This document shows, piece after piece, positions 32,578 to 43,095 of a stretch of 64,000 nt of DNA. The notes below the pieces were generated by a model, which was given only the letters and a program-made list of their open reading frames with translations, did no database searches and was not told where the DNA came from. Position 1 is the stretch's first letter. Every line of letters begins with the position of its first letter. The stretch lies in NCBI GenBank assembly GCA_021234155.1, contig JAJEKV010000074.1, positions 3,410,040-3,474,039 on the forward strand. Direction: 5' to 3'. This stretch comes from Isoetes taiwanensis. Its lineage: Eukaryota > Streptophyta > Lycopodiopsida > Isoetales > Isoetaceae. A program made the position numbers and the translations under genes.

Positions 32578-32957
32578 GAGTAGGGGACGTCACAGTTTCC
32601 CTTTTACGTACATACATAAATGATGAAATAAATCAAAGAAAATTTATTTGCAAACTATGCTATGAATTTATTCGACGGATAAGTTACCTTTTCAAAATCG
32701 TCCATTAGATTTTCACCTCACATTTGATCTCCTGACCATGAAAGTTTTGATTTTCCATTACTCAAATATTTATTCATTACCTTTTATTATTTTAGAGAGT
32801 AATAGAATTAGATATTAACTTATCATTCCACATTTAATATTTTGTTAAATTAGATGTAGCTCCTGATATTATTTCTCCCATAAGCGAATTCCATGAGATT
32901 TGAATCTTCCTCCACGATTTGAGATTATTGTGCCCGTATATATAGGGTTCCCATTTG

Positions 32958-33065
32958 GATCCTGTTCCAGATCCAGGAACTCCTGGTTCTAGTATCTCTT
33001 ACGTTTATACCAATCCTGCTTCTGATGTCGAACTGCTAGCTGGAGATTTTGTTTATGTTCTGTAG
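32958..33065 (+). pseudogene. Orphan terminal-exon-like peptide, possibly from a K+ channel RCK domain
   Basis: An open stretch ends SYVYTNPASDVELLAGDFVYV then L and a stop. The pattern YTNP ... L..GD.VYVL resembles the last strand pair of RCK-type cytoplasmic domains of potassium channels. TATATATAG just upstream could be a splice acceptor, and an AATAAA occurs ~35 bp after the stop. At 35 residues the call is weak. It may equally be chance or a transposon-captured exon. Confidence 0.25.
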
Positions 33066-33349
33066 TGATGTGTTCAAGATAAAAAATATAAGAAAGAACG
33101 AATAAACTGCAGATGCCAAAATCTCAAAACTTAATTCCAATCTCGTTGCCTTAGCGTGTTTTAAAAAGTAAGAATTACTTTTAGCAATTTAACACTTTGC
33201 ATCCTATTCCAGGACATGTTAAATCGTGAACCTTTCAACAACAGTAGAGAACCAAAATAGTCTGACAAGTTTTGCTGCATCTTTGTCTGACAGAGAAAAA
33301 CGATTCTTTTTTACTTCACCTGCGATCGTCGTAATAACATATACATCTA

Positions 33350-34445
33350 ACATACTTGTTTTTCTCTTGAAGCACGTGCCTCTTGTTGATGGGATTGAGA
33401 TGGCAATGATGGGACTTGGAGCTGTCTAGATGTAATACCAACGGTTCTCATCCTCATCCCTTTTGCTGTATTGCCATATACCTTTTGTTTTCTGCTTCGA
33501 TCCTTCTTGCTCTTTGGAAGCTCAAGCAATAAAATATGAAACGTTGGACAATGCTCCATAGTCTCACGATGAAGGCCACAACAAGGGCAGAGAGGGCTCA
33601 CACCCGAGCCTAAAAAAACGACTCATAAGAGCATTCACCACGATCAAATGGCAAACTTCGGCTCACTACTCAGGGGTTTGCACCACCGAGGAATCGGAGA
33701 GGCTCGCCAATCCCCCGAAGCACCCTAACCCGATGCAAGGGGAAAGTGGAGCTCCATGTCCACGCCCAAAAAAACCGAAATGCCATCGAGAACCCTGCTG
33801 CGCCGAGAGACCACTTGCAACTGTGCACCACCGGGGGGCGCGAATCATGAATAGCCGGCCAAGACCGGTAAGAAGACCGCACAAAGCAAGAAGACACAAC
33901 ATCCTGATGAACCTTCCAAACCTGCACCACCACATCATCCCGAGGGACTATAGGTATGTGTAGCGAATACTCCCCGCCACGTGCTCCCGGATAGCCCGAT
34001 CCAACGCGCCCCTCGGGCAAAAGCGAGCTCAAAAGAACTCCCCGCGAAGCTAGTGACCACCCCAATATCAATCCTCCAAGGTGAGCACGATGGCTCCGCC
34101 TCCCCTAACGAACCTCAATCCAACCGCATGCCGCGATGGCGACCAAGGGCAAGTCTTGTTGGGGTAAAAGGAACCCACAAGAAAGGAGAAGAGTGGTGAT
34201 AAACTGAGGCATAATCTAGCTGGAAGAGCACATGCACATGATCCCAAGCCCGCAACACTCCTGTGAGAAAAGGGGATGCATGTGGGAAAGGCCGGAGACC
34301 ATACAACAGTGCCCAGGGCAACTCCACATGCACAGACGGCTTCCCAAACGCCACACAATGGCGAAGAGACTGCACTTTTGAAGATTTGATGCAACACTTT
34401 TGTGACATATATGGAAAGACCACTGTTGAGCAGGAATTGGAGCAT
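33350..34445 (-). pseudogene. LINE ORF2 3' fragment (RT C-terminal zinc region)
   Basis: Minus-strand frames include LPWALLYGLRPFPHASPFL, PLHRVRVLRGIGEPLRFLGG and SPLCPCCGLHRETMEHCPTF, a C-x-C-C...H-C zinc-like motif as found in the RVT-associated zinc domain at the C-terminus of plant LINE ORF2. Three frames are used, and there is no RT core. It overlaps the plus-strand open frame at 34,263-34,619, of which only one can be real. Confidence 0.5.
33468..33551 (+). repeat. Direct repeat, left copy (partner 34,736-34,806)
   Basis: TATTGCCATATACCTTTTGT ... TTTGGAA-CTCAAGCA ... ATGAAACGTTGGA occurs in both places, ~1.27 kb apart. Confidence 0.7.
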
Positions 34446-34619
34446 CTTTCAGGAGTTATATCTTTTGTTAGTGAAAGTTTGAAGGCCCTTGAGAACTTTT
34501 CTGCACATGATTTAGCTGAATCTTTGAATACAATAGAAGGCAAGAAAAAATTGTCATTTCATGCAACTAGCAGATTTCTTTGGGCAAGTGAACAACTTTG
34601 TGAAGCTGTCAACAACTAG
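34263..34619 (+). CDS. Unrecognised 118-residue open frame
   Basis: The C-terminal ~80 residues are helical and ordered-looking (DLMQHFCDIYGKTTVEQELE, SFVSESLKALENF, FLWASEQLCEAVNN). The first ~35 residues overlap the minus-strand LINE fragment and look non-native. I recognise no family. It may be the tail of a larger lost gene or a chance frame. It lies between the two short direct repeats at 33,468 and 34,736. Confidence 0.2.
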   Translation: MRKGDACGKGRRPYNSAQGNSTCTDGFPNATQWRRDCTFEDLMQHFCDIYGKTTVEQELEHLSGVISFVSESLKALENFSAHDLAESLNTIEGKKKLSFHATSRFLWASEQLCEAVNN

Positions 34620-34735
34620 TTTGGTAAACGATATAGGATGTTAGCCTATGGTAAGAAATTATTTTCTATAGAAAAATATTTTTTACCTACATCATACAGA
34701 ATTGGAAGACCATTGCCACATGCTTGTTTCTTCAA

Positions 34736-34806
34736 GTATTGCCATATACCTTTTGTTTTTGCTCCATTCTTTGGAAACTCAAGCATAAAAGAATGAAACG
34801 TTGGAT
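34736..34806 (+). repeat. Direct repeat, right copy (partner 33,468-33,551)
   Basis: See the partner; the right copy is slightly shorter and lacks ~10 bp in the middle. Confidence 0.7.
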
Positions 34807-34809
34807 GAT

Positions 34810-36085
34810 AGTATTGTGGTTATTTACATATCATTATTTCAACTTTCATGCTATTAGAAGCACTATGTAGTTTTTCCCTTCAAATAAATAAAGTCATTTA
34901 GCATCAGCAGCTTTAACAACTTGTTTATAGCATTGCTTCAACCTGATGGATGTATTAAAGGCTTCATAGTTGGTATAACCGATCTTGTTATTTCCAATAT
35001 ACTCCACCCGCCAAGTTATCATAATGCAAGTGCGAGGCATCTTTGGAAAAGTCACTAACAATGAGACTGCCAACATTTTTACAAACCCATTCATTAGCTT
35101 TCACATGCTCGCTTTCTTGCCAAGCTTTCATGTAACCCATTTGGATGGCTCCTAGAAGTTAGAAGGATAAGTTGTTCTAAGGATGCAAAAGAAGTGCTTA
35201 TTTTGTTTCTAGGCTGCATAATTTTATGGATACGATTAAGGAGTTTACAAGCCCTCCCTTTTCTTGGCTATTGCATGCATAGATGAGACCAGAATTTGCT
35301 TATTTCAAGTATGATTTCATTGAAACATTGCATTCTGCTTGCAAAATAAGAAGGAAAGGAAGAAGATTAGAGAGGTTACAATACTTAAGAAAGACCCTGA
35401 AGCTATGAGGAAGCAGATTCAGAAGCTTGAAATGATGAATAGGCCTTCTTCTTATTAATATCAGTGTTTATCAGTGCTAATGGCAGAATTTGATGGTCAC
35501 ATGCTTTTCTTCTTTCGATTTGTTTCAGTTTATCTCCCATATTCCTGATTGCGGGATTTAGGAAAAATGAGCATTAGTTAATATAGCAACGAAACGTTCT
35601 TGCAAATGTTCCAATCTTTCTATTTGCAGACGCATGCACTTTTGATTTTGGACCTAAAAGCCCCTCGTCAATCTTGAATTTGGCACAATTGCAATATTCT
35701 GAAATCCATGGCATTTTGACGTTGCAAGCGCATGAAGGGCATTAGATACCGCCACAATAGACGTCCTAGCTTTGGATCTCAAAACCATTTTGTGCATTTT
35801 GAGCAACAGATCTAATTTTAAAGACAATTAGAATTATAGTTTACACCTTCCCATGGCTTGAATTATAGTTCACACCTTTGCATTAGAATTATTGTTGTAG
35901 AGAACAATTATTGTTGTTGTAAAGAATTACGTAGGAGCCTATATGATTGCCTTTGCAATTATATTCTGGAAAGATAACAAACAACATTTGTTGATTTTAT
36001 GCACCAATATTAGCTTTTGCCCAAAGTTTAATTCTAAAGTTAAAAGCTTGTTGCCATCGATCCGAGCCATCGGATCGGTATTCTC
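34810..36085. other. AT-rich DNA, nothing recognised
   Basis: Short frames only, with no motif or repeat that I can support. Confidence 0.45.
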
Positions 36086-36089
36086 GAAT

Positions 36090-36260
36090 GGGCGAGCATG
36101 CATCTCTCCCATGCATGCATGCATTGCATGCGTTTTTCTGGGGATCGCTATTTCATGTTGTTTTTTTGTCGCGTGGCACGCATGACCAGCCCCTCATTTT
36201 TTCGAGGTGTAAATGTTTTTTGTCGTGTGGCATGCGTGACCAGCCCCTCACTTTTTTGAG
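36090..36260 (+). repeat. ATGCATGC-rich palindromes and a tandem ~60-bp pair
   Basis: CATGCATGCATGCATTGCATGC, then two copies of GTGTGGCATGCGTGACCAGCC-like text each followed by CCTCA and a T run. Related palindromic text recurs at 42,560-42,595 and 42,925-42,955. Confidence 0.6.
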
Positions 36261-36334
36261 GTTTTTTCTCTATTGATTTTTTTGTTGGTGATGTACAGGT
36301 CCAGAGGTGATCCGCGACTTCGGTCTGTGGAGCG

Positions 36335-36620
36335 TGGGCTTTTTGTGGGAACGTTTAGCAGCCTTGCATTGTCCAAGCCCCGTGTCGAGATTTTATCGCT
36401 AGGGTTTTTCTTCGAAAACCAGAAAGGGCGGGGTTTTTTTAATCTCGGTGCTAAGCTCTCAGCAGGTACACTAGCCAACATCTTTAGCACACAATTTTAT
36501 TGGGGTCCAGGTGTCATAACTGGATATTCCCTATGTTTTTCAATTTTTGGGTAGCCTGCGATGTGCAGCCACGCACTCTATACCATTGTAGAAACACTGC
36601 TGAGATGAATGAAAAGCCTA
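36335..36620 (+). repeat. Inverted repeat, left arm (right arm 41,993-42,270)
   Basis: Plus-strand blocks GCTAGGGTTTTTC, AAAGGGCGGGGTTTTTTTAA, AAGCTCTCAGCAGGTACA, TTTTATTGGGGTCCA and CCATTGTAGAAA-A-CTGCTGAGATGAATGA occur in the same order on the minus strand of 41,993-42,270. Divergence is roughly a quarter of positions by eye. Confidence 0.7.
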
Positions 36621-36639
36621 GCTAGCTCTTTTATGTTGT

Positions 36640-38980
36640 ATGCTTAAGGGGATACCATACTATAAACACATTTTGAAAGTCCATGTCTATACGAAAACAA
36701 TAGCTTATTTGAAACTTGTCGATCGTTCTTTGAGCTCCAATTATGGCTCCAATATTTTCCTTAATGGTTGCCTTTATCTATAATGATATTTTTCTTTAAT
36801 GGTTGTCTATAGTGATGTCGATAGTGATGGTTGCATGCTAAGTTTGCTACATATTCTAAACGTAGATGCACCCTGGACTACCTCAGTTGTTGGATCCGTC
36901 CATCCTACGGCCCATATTGTATATTGATGCCTCGAGGTGCTTTTCGTTTTGCTTATGGTCATTTATGATTAGGGGCGCCTATGATTTTGAAATATAAAAT
37001 ACGAGTTTGCCCAAGATTTTAGAATATGAAGTACGAGGGCTCGAACCTATACCAAAATAACTCAATGTCCTAATAAAACTGATTTGACTAATATAATTAG
37101 TGAGATAACGTGATTATTTTTTATCTTAAATTTTTGTTTCTTTTTATAACAACCCATTCAATTGTTTTAGGAATATAGTCTATAGTTTTAAGAATTGTAA
37201 TTTTCACATCTATATCAAATCCCCCCGGAACCTCCTATTATTGTGCTGCATATTGATGTTTATTACATGCATTGAATCCGACGATAACATACCATTGGAC
37301 TAGACTTATGTGCAATGTAAACAACAAACTAGTATGGTTCAATGTGAGGTCCTATAGTTGTCACCATAGTAAGCATGCCCCTACTTCAAAATATAACAAA
37401 GAGCAAATGTGCTTCATAGAAGTAAATATAATACAAAATCATATAATATAGTGTGTTTCAGACCCTTTTGATTTCCAAGTACTCCCAGAATTATACCATC
37501 ACAAATTTGTCTTAGATAACCACTTCTACAATTCCATCATCTAGTGCCTGTCAATGGCGCACTTCTGTTTGTTACGTCGGGTTTGTTAATTGCATCTTGA
37601 TAGGTACTTGGTGGGGACTATTGCATAAGTAGATGCAAAGTTGTCAGATCATTATCTGACAGTTATTAAAAAGTTTTTACTAGGGTAGAGAGCATTATCT
37701 ACAAAGTCAGGTTGGGTTTATTTTAGCACGCTTGATATTATACGGATTTCCAATGTTAGCACCCATTATATGCCATACGCGTAATTGGGGGATACTACAG
37801 GTGCAAGATAACTCATTTATTTTTAGGATTACTATTGGAGTATACTGTGGGGTGCAGTTACTTTAGATCGATTCCAAATATTGGTATAAAATCTGACCAA
37901 AAAATAGCCATGGCACAATATGGAAGAAAGTTAATGTATGTGACTTTTCCGCTGAAACACACGAGATTCAATTGCAAAAAATAATCTATTAGTATAAAGC
38001 AATATTTGGCATGATAAATACAAATAGACAGTGTTGTTTTGCTCCCAGACCAACATGATGTCTTTGAGCTAGCCAAACTTCTAATTGGGCTTCTCTCGCA
38101 ACACTTCCAGTTGCACAAATGTTGAAGGGGGTCTTTAAGAGGTGATTCTACAATAGGATGTTTGTTTGTGTTAATCATGATGTTGTTGAACATTCATGTC
38201 TCATATACTTCGAATGGTAGTGATATTTGTGAAATCAAGATGGCAAATTAATTTTTGGATTATACTGTAGATTGAGATATTAGTGTTTGTCATTTTAAAT
38301 TGTATTACATGTCAGGATTCCCAGCTGCAGATAAGGATTTGCACTATCTATCATTCAAATGCTCTTGCCAGTGCGATGAAGTCAACTTGGCCTCATATAC
38401 ACGAACATTGCAAAAACAAAATAATACTTTTTTATTCTTCTAGCCCGAGGACAGCTCGAACAATGCTCGAGCAAAATATTACACTGCCATAAAATCCTTG
38501 CATAGTCGACCAATGCTCAACCATGGCAAGGGCAGACTCATTATGCATTCAAGGTTCAAGATACCTATAAACACAAATGAGACATCAACTTGCGATGTTC
38601 CAAAGCTGCCCGAGCTGGCAAAGTTGACAATGGAGTCTAGCATGACTATACGGGATGAGGCCCAATGATGCATAAACATGTTTATGAAGCACTGATATAA
38701 CACTCTGTGACGTGATGTCATATGGCAGATTATTTTGGGGGACTCGTCGTTGTTTTGGGAGGAGATTTTTGCCTCCTTGAAGTACATCTATATAGGATCA
38801 TATTGAGGTCACCATAAATATACGAGTGTGATGAACCACAATCAGAAAGGTAAACCATGTCCGTTCTTGCAAGCATAAACTGTAGTGTTGTCAGAAGTTG
38901 CACAAAGGACGTTAAAGGCCAATTGAAAACACAAGCCAGACATTTGCCCGGTAACGCGGGCACATGTTTACTAGCTATTT
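36640..38980. other. AT-rich DNA inside the inverted-repeat pair, nothing recognised
   Basis: No coherent frame longer than ~110 residues, no known motif and no clear repeat. Confidence 0.45.
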
Positions 38981-38984
38981 TCTA

Positions 38985-39884
38985 TATCTTGTTTCGTTTC
39001 CCATCGAATCTAGTATCTTCTTATGTGTTCCATGTGCTTTGATTAGGTCTCATTGGTCTCCTTTTTTGCCCCCTTTTCTATTGACCAGCAGTTATGTTGT
39101 TCGAACTGCTCCTTTAGTACATTATTCTCTTCAGCTCCTTGATTCGATTGGTTCATTTGCTCCTTTGTTCTTCTTGATTCCATTATTCCCACTTTTGACA
39201 TTTTTTGCTCCATTGAGTTCCATCCAACCCAACTAGTTTCTTTTGTTCCGTTTGTTATGTAATATTCAGTGCTTCCTATTAGCTTAGTCTATTTTCTATT
39301 TTGGTTGAATGGTAAAGTTTGTCCTTGTTTCTCTTATCTTAGTTTTCAAAAGCTATTTTCGTAGTTTTGAGATACCTTTTGGCCCATTTGCTTTTTTCAT
39401 TTTATTTTGCACTATTCGCCCATTTAACTCTAGTTCGGTTTTATCCCTTTCTTCTTTCACTTCTATCTATTTTTGTAGTTATTTCCTTCAATTTCATTGC
39501 ATCTTTTGTCCTATTACTTTATTAACATATATTGTGATCACCCTATTTTGTTTTATCTGATCCTCTACCTTTGATTTCATTTTTTTTATCTCTTTGCGAT
39601 AATTAGTTTTTGCAATTCCATTTGCTCTATGTATTTCATTTTATTTAGGATCCCACTTTGTCCCATTTATGTTAAGAGTTACTATTTGTTCCATTTGGGC
39701 CCTTTTTAGACTAGTTATCTCCTATATTTTATCCTCTAGAGGTCCTTGAGTCTCATTATTTCCGTCGACCTTTTGTCTCGTCTACTGTCTGTAGTTATGT
39801 TTGTTCTTTAGCTCACTTACTTCCTTATCCCTCTTATCTCTTTTGCATCTTTGGTACCTTTACCTTTTGCCTTATTGCATCTCC
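38985..39884 (+). repeat. Degenerate pyrimidine-rich tract, part 1
   Basis: Strong excess of T and C on the plus strand, with recurring words such as TTCCATTTGTTCC, TTTTGTCCCATT and TTTGCTCC at irregular spacing. It resumes after the SINE as part 2. Confidence 0.5.
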
Positions 39885-40088
39885 TGTGGTAAGACGTTAA
39901 ACTGCCATACCCAAGGTCACGGGTTCAACGCCTCGTTGTGAAAGTGGCCATGCAATGTAAAGTTGGTGGGGGAAGGACCCACTTCAAAGAATGTAAAGTG
40001 GTGGGGCGGGGACCCATCCAGGGTGTGTTGTAAAAGTGTCACATGTCCGATGATGGGGCCTTTGCCTTAATGGCGTGGCGTTAAAATC
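39885..40088 (+). mobile_element. tRNA-derived SINE
   Basis: An A-box-like GTGGTAAGACGTTAA and a B-box-like GGTCACGGGTTCAACGCC (39,914-39,931) sit at the head. The body has AATGTAAAGTGGTGGGGCGG and GTGTCACATGTCCGATG. The 3' end TGGCGTGGCGTTAAAATC matches the SINE at 6,754-6,987 and the fragment at 56,817. It inserted within the pyrimidine-rich tract. Confidence 0.8.
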
Positions 40089-40187
40089 TCTTCTTCTTCT
40101 TCTTCTTCTTCTTCTTCTTCTTCTTCTTCTTCTTCTTCTTCTTCTTCTTCTTCTTCTTCTTCTTCTTCTTCTTCTTCTTCTTCTTCT
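40089..40187 (+). repeat. (TTC)n microsatellite, SINE tail
   Basis: About 33 uninterrupted TTC units directly follow the SINE 3' end. The tract's minus strand gives a spurious poly-arginine frame. Confidence 0.95.
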
Positions 40188-41830
40188 CATCATGTATCTT
40201 TGTTTGCTAGTGTTCATCTGCTCGTTCTATGGATTTAGTTGACACTTTTATCTTCATTATCTCCAGTCTGGTCCATTTATTCCATTTGTTCCTTGCCCTT
40301 TTTTGTTCCAGTTGTTTCTCTCCCTTCACTCTATTCTCTCCATTATGCCAACTGCATGCTCCTTTTGGTTCTAGATAGTTCTTGAGCTACTGTTTATATT
40401 CGTGTGTGCCGTTACATCTTTTCCATCCCTTCTCTAGGTAAATGGACGATGGTTTCTCAAATATTCTCAAATTATTCTCGTGAATGTGCTGACGCACATG
40501 GAAGGTGGCTTGGCATTGACTCTGCATAGGTTGCCAATATATCTCAAAGAATAGGGACTGATAATTTGAATCCACCTCTTCATCTCTTACTATATGTTCC
40601 CACCACAAGCATGTAATCTACAACACTGAATCTGCCCCCTTGCTGGAGGAGGATAGCCACTATGTGAGACCATTGCAGATAAGCAAATCGAAGAGGTTGC
40701 ACATCGAAAGCAACATAACGAGTAGTGTAGTGAGGACTTATACATGCTTTGTTATCATAGATGCTCAGATTTGTCTCATGGATGCGATCTTAGCTACATT
40801 GTATTCTTTCCTCAATATATCTGCTTCTTTTTTCAATAGATTTCTCATGGGATGTCTTGCCTCCATGGAACCTTTAGCATCGGTTTTATTATGTCACCTC
40901 ATATTGTCTTAAATTTTCTCATATGCATATGCAATTATTTCCTTTGTTAGTTGCCCACTTCCATACCTTGCTCCCTGTTACGTGTGCTCTTTTCTTAGTT
41001 GGTCTGAGGTTATAATTGTTCTTGGTATTTGTTTCTATTCGTGACATGTGCTGTCTAGTTGTGTTTGCAATCTTTTTCTCCATTTGTCCCACTATTTTGA
41101 TGGCTTTAATTTTTTCACTTTCATGATTTTTGTTTTTGGTGGTTTTTTTACATATACATTGGTTCCTTTAAATTTTATTCACATCCACTTTGTCCGTGTG
41201 ATATTCAATGAATTTGTCTGTGATGTTCTTACTCATTGTCCCATATTTACGTCATAGTTCTACTCTTTTTGTTCTTGTATATTGCATCCGTTGATAGTCT
41301 TATGTGCGCTTTCTTGTTGTCATATTTCATTCATTTTGTCTGCTTTTCGTGTTTACTCATACCTTGATTTGTCTCGTTTATTCGAGTGTTCCTTATTTCT
41401 CCATCCCATTTGTTTTAACCTTTTTTTGTCTTTTGACCTATGTCTTCTCATTCCTTTTCTTTCCTCACTTGTCCATATTAGTTCCATCCGTTTCGTACTT
41501 ATTATGTCATTGTTCCATCACTTCTCCTGTTCGACTATCCTCTTTGACCCCATTAACTTCTTTGCATAGTGTCCTTTCTGCCTTTGATTTTATTTGCCTC
41601 GTTTTTTTAACTTTTTTACTTTACTTCATTTATCCCTTTGACTCCATTAGTTCACTCACTCAATCATGTTTGTGCAATTTTTTTCCCTATCTTCTTTTTT
41701 ATCTATGGTTTTATTTGCACCATTGTATCATGCTAGTTCTTCTAGACTACTTTCATTTCTATCTTTACATGTCTCCTCTTGATTCAGCCTGAGCTTGTTT
41801 TGGTCGTCTTTCTGTTCTCTCAGATGGTCT
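40188..41830 (+). repeat. Degenerate pyrimidine-rich tract, part 2
   Basis: Continues the T/C-rich style with TCCATTTGTTCC and related words. It creates long hydrophobic frames on the plus strand (for example 41,304-41,792) that are best explained by composition. Confidence 0.5.
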
Positions 41831-41992
41831 AGAGTATATTTTTAATTTTCTCTTTGTTGTGGCTCAATGGCCTCTAATGTTTTTACATAATCTCACTTTC
41901 TCAATGTGGCATTGGAGCCTCGCAGATGGCATTTTCTTGCATATAATATTTATTCTTGCACTGCGACTCGCATGAAACCAACAAAGCGCCCG

Positions 41993-42270
41993 AGAGATAG
42001 GCTTCTCATTCATCTCAGCAGATTTTCTACAATGGTGGACAGTGGATAGCCGCACACATGCGAACTACCCACGAAAAATAAAGGGAAAATCCAATTATAT
42101 CATTTGGACCCCAAAACAAATACAATGCTAATAGATGAGTGGTCGATGTACCTGCCGAAAGCTTATCACCGGGATTAAAAACCCAGCCCTTTCGGGTTTT
42201 GAGGAAAAACCCTAGTGATAAGCCTTCCGCAAGGGGCTTAGACAAACGTCTGACATAGAATCGCTCCCAA
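41993..42270 (-). repeat. Inverted repeat, right arm (left arm 36,335-36,620)
   Basis: See the left arm. On the minus strand a 40-residue frame (LGFFLKTRKGWVFNPGDKLS) aligns with LGFFFENQKGRGFFNLGAKL in the left arm, so the arms may derive from an old coding unit. Confidence 0.7.
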
Positions 42271-42465
42271 AAACCAGCGCATGGAGAAGTCAAAACGGAT
42301 GGCGCCGCCAACCCAACACACACGCACATCACCAACAACAAACGAGAAACATACCAAAGAATAGCATCACCCGGTGGGTGGAAAAAGCATCACCCACCGG
42401 GTGGAAAAACATGATAAAATGTAACTTGTACAAAATATAATAAACAAAGAAGGGGGGAGGGTGGG

Positions 42466-42690
42466 TTCAAAGAGAATAAGGTATCGCTGAGAGAAGAGGA
42501 AGCGCCGATGAAGAACTCGCAATAAGTAGCAAACGCCCAACCCGATGAACGCCCCAAACGCATGCATGCATGCGACGATGCAATGCATGCATGCGCCTTT
42601 GAGCAAGAATGCCGATTTCCGCCACGCCGAATCGACGACATTCTTGCACTCGCGACCGCATGAAACCAACAAAGCGCCCGGTACCAAAGG
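42466..42690 (+). repeat. Direct repeat, unit 1 (unit 2 at 42,826-43,003)
   Basis: TCAAAGAGAATAAGGTA, GAGAAGAGGAAGCGCCGATG, AATAAGTAGCAAACGCCCAAC, ATGCATGC palindromes and GAGCAAGAATGCCGATT are shared in order. Unit 1 ends with CATGAAACCAACAAAGCGCCC, which also occurs near 41,970. Confidence 0.8.
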
Positions 42691-42825
42691 ACTTCCTTAA
42701 CAAACTAGGATCGAGGACGAAGGTCACAGGATGAAGGCTAAGGCCGGAAAGGACAGTAGGAAAGCAATGCCAAATTGGCCAAACCAGGCAGGAAGAAGCC
42801 CCTCCCCTGCCTGGAAACAATTCAA

Positions 42826-43003
42826 AGAGAATAAGGTACTGCTGAGAGAAGAGGAAGCGCCGATGAAACGTCGATGAAGAACTCTGCAATAAGTAGCAAA
42901 CGCCCAACCTGATGAACGGCCCAAAACGCATGCGACGCATGCAATGCATGCATGCTCGTCTTGAGCAAGAATGCCGATTCGCTACGCGAATCGACGACAT
43001 TAT
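42826..43003 (+). repeat. Direct repeat, unit 2
   Basis: See unit 1. It contains an extra ACGTCGATG duplication in the middle. Confidence 0.8.
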
Positions 43004-43095
43004 TCATTTTTTCTCGGCGTGGCACTGTAGCCTTCGAGATAGTACTTATTATTCATTTTTATTCGGCGTGGCACTGTAGCCTCCGAGGCAGCACT
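43004..43095 (+). repeat. Two tandem ~50-bp units
   Basis: TATTCATTTTT-TCGGCGTGG CACTGTAGCCT-CGAG occurs twice. Confidence 0.75.

Larger units (their letters stand above)
31018..32594 (+). mobile_element. Solo LTR with 5-bp target duplication
   Basis: 1,577 bp beginning TGTGAC and ending GTCACA, a perfect 6-bp terminal inverted repeat. It is flanked on both sides by GTTTC (31,013-31,017 and 32,595-32,599), the hallmark of LTR-element integration. With no PBS, PPT or coding region beside it, it is a solo LTR left by recombination between two LTRs. A TATA box at 31,304-31,310 marks U3. Two perfect 10-bp hairpins lie near the ends (31,076-31,102 and 32,554-32,577). Confidence 0.88.
26615..32812 (+). 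repeat. Copy B of the ~6.2 kb non-coding repeat
   Basis: Collinear with 1-6,178 (copy A). It has no coherent protein frame. It is the cleaner copy: its sub-repeats are more regular and the solo LTR termini and target duplication are intact. It ends where GTAATAGAATTAG diverges into ATATTAACTT, against GAATTTATCC in copy A. Confidence 0.85.

Noticed and set aside
39984-40217. Minus-strand frame with a long poly-arginine run
   Set aside because: It is only the complement of the TTC microsatellite read in one frame.
41304-41792. 162-residue hydrophobic plus-strand frame that looks like a membrane protein
   Set aside because: It arises from the T/C-rich composition of the tract; overlapping frames look equally hydrophobic and no conserved motif is present.
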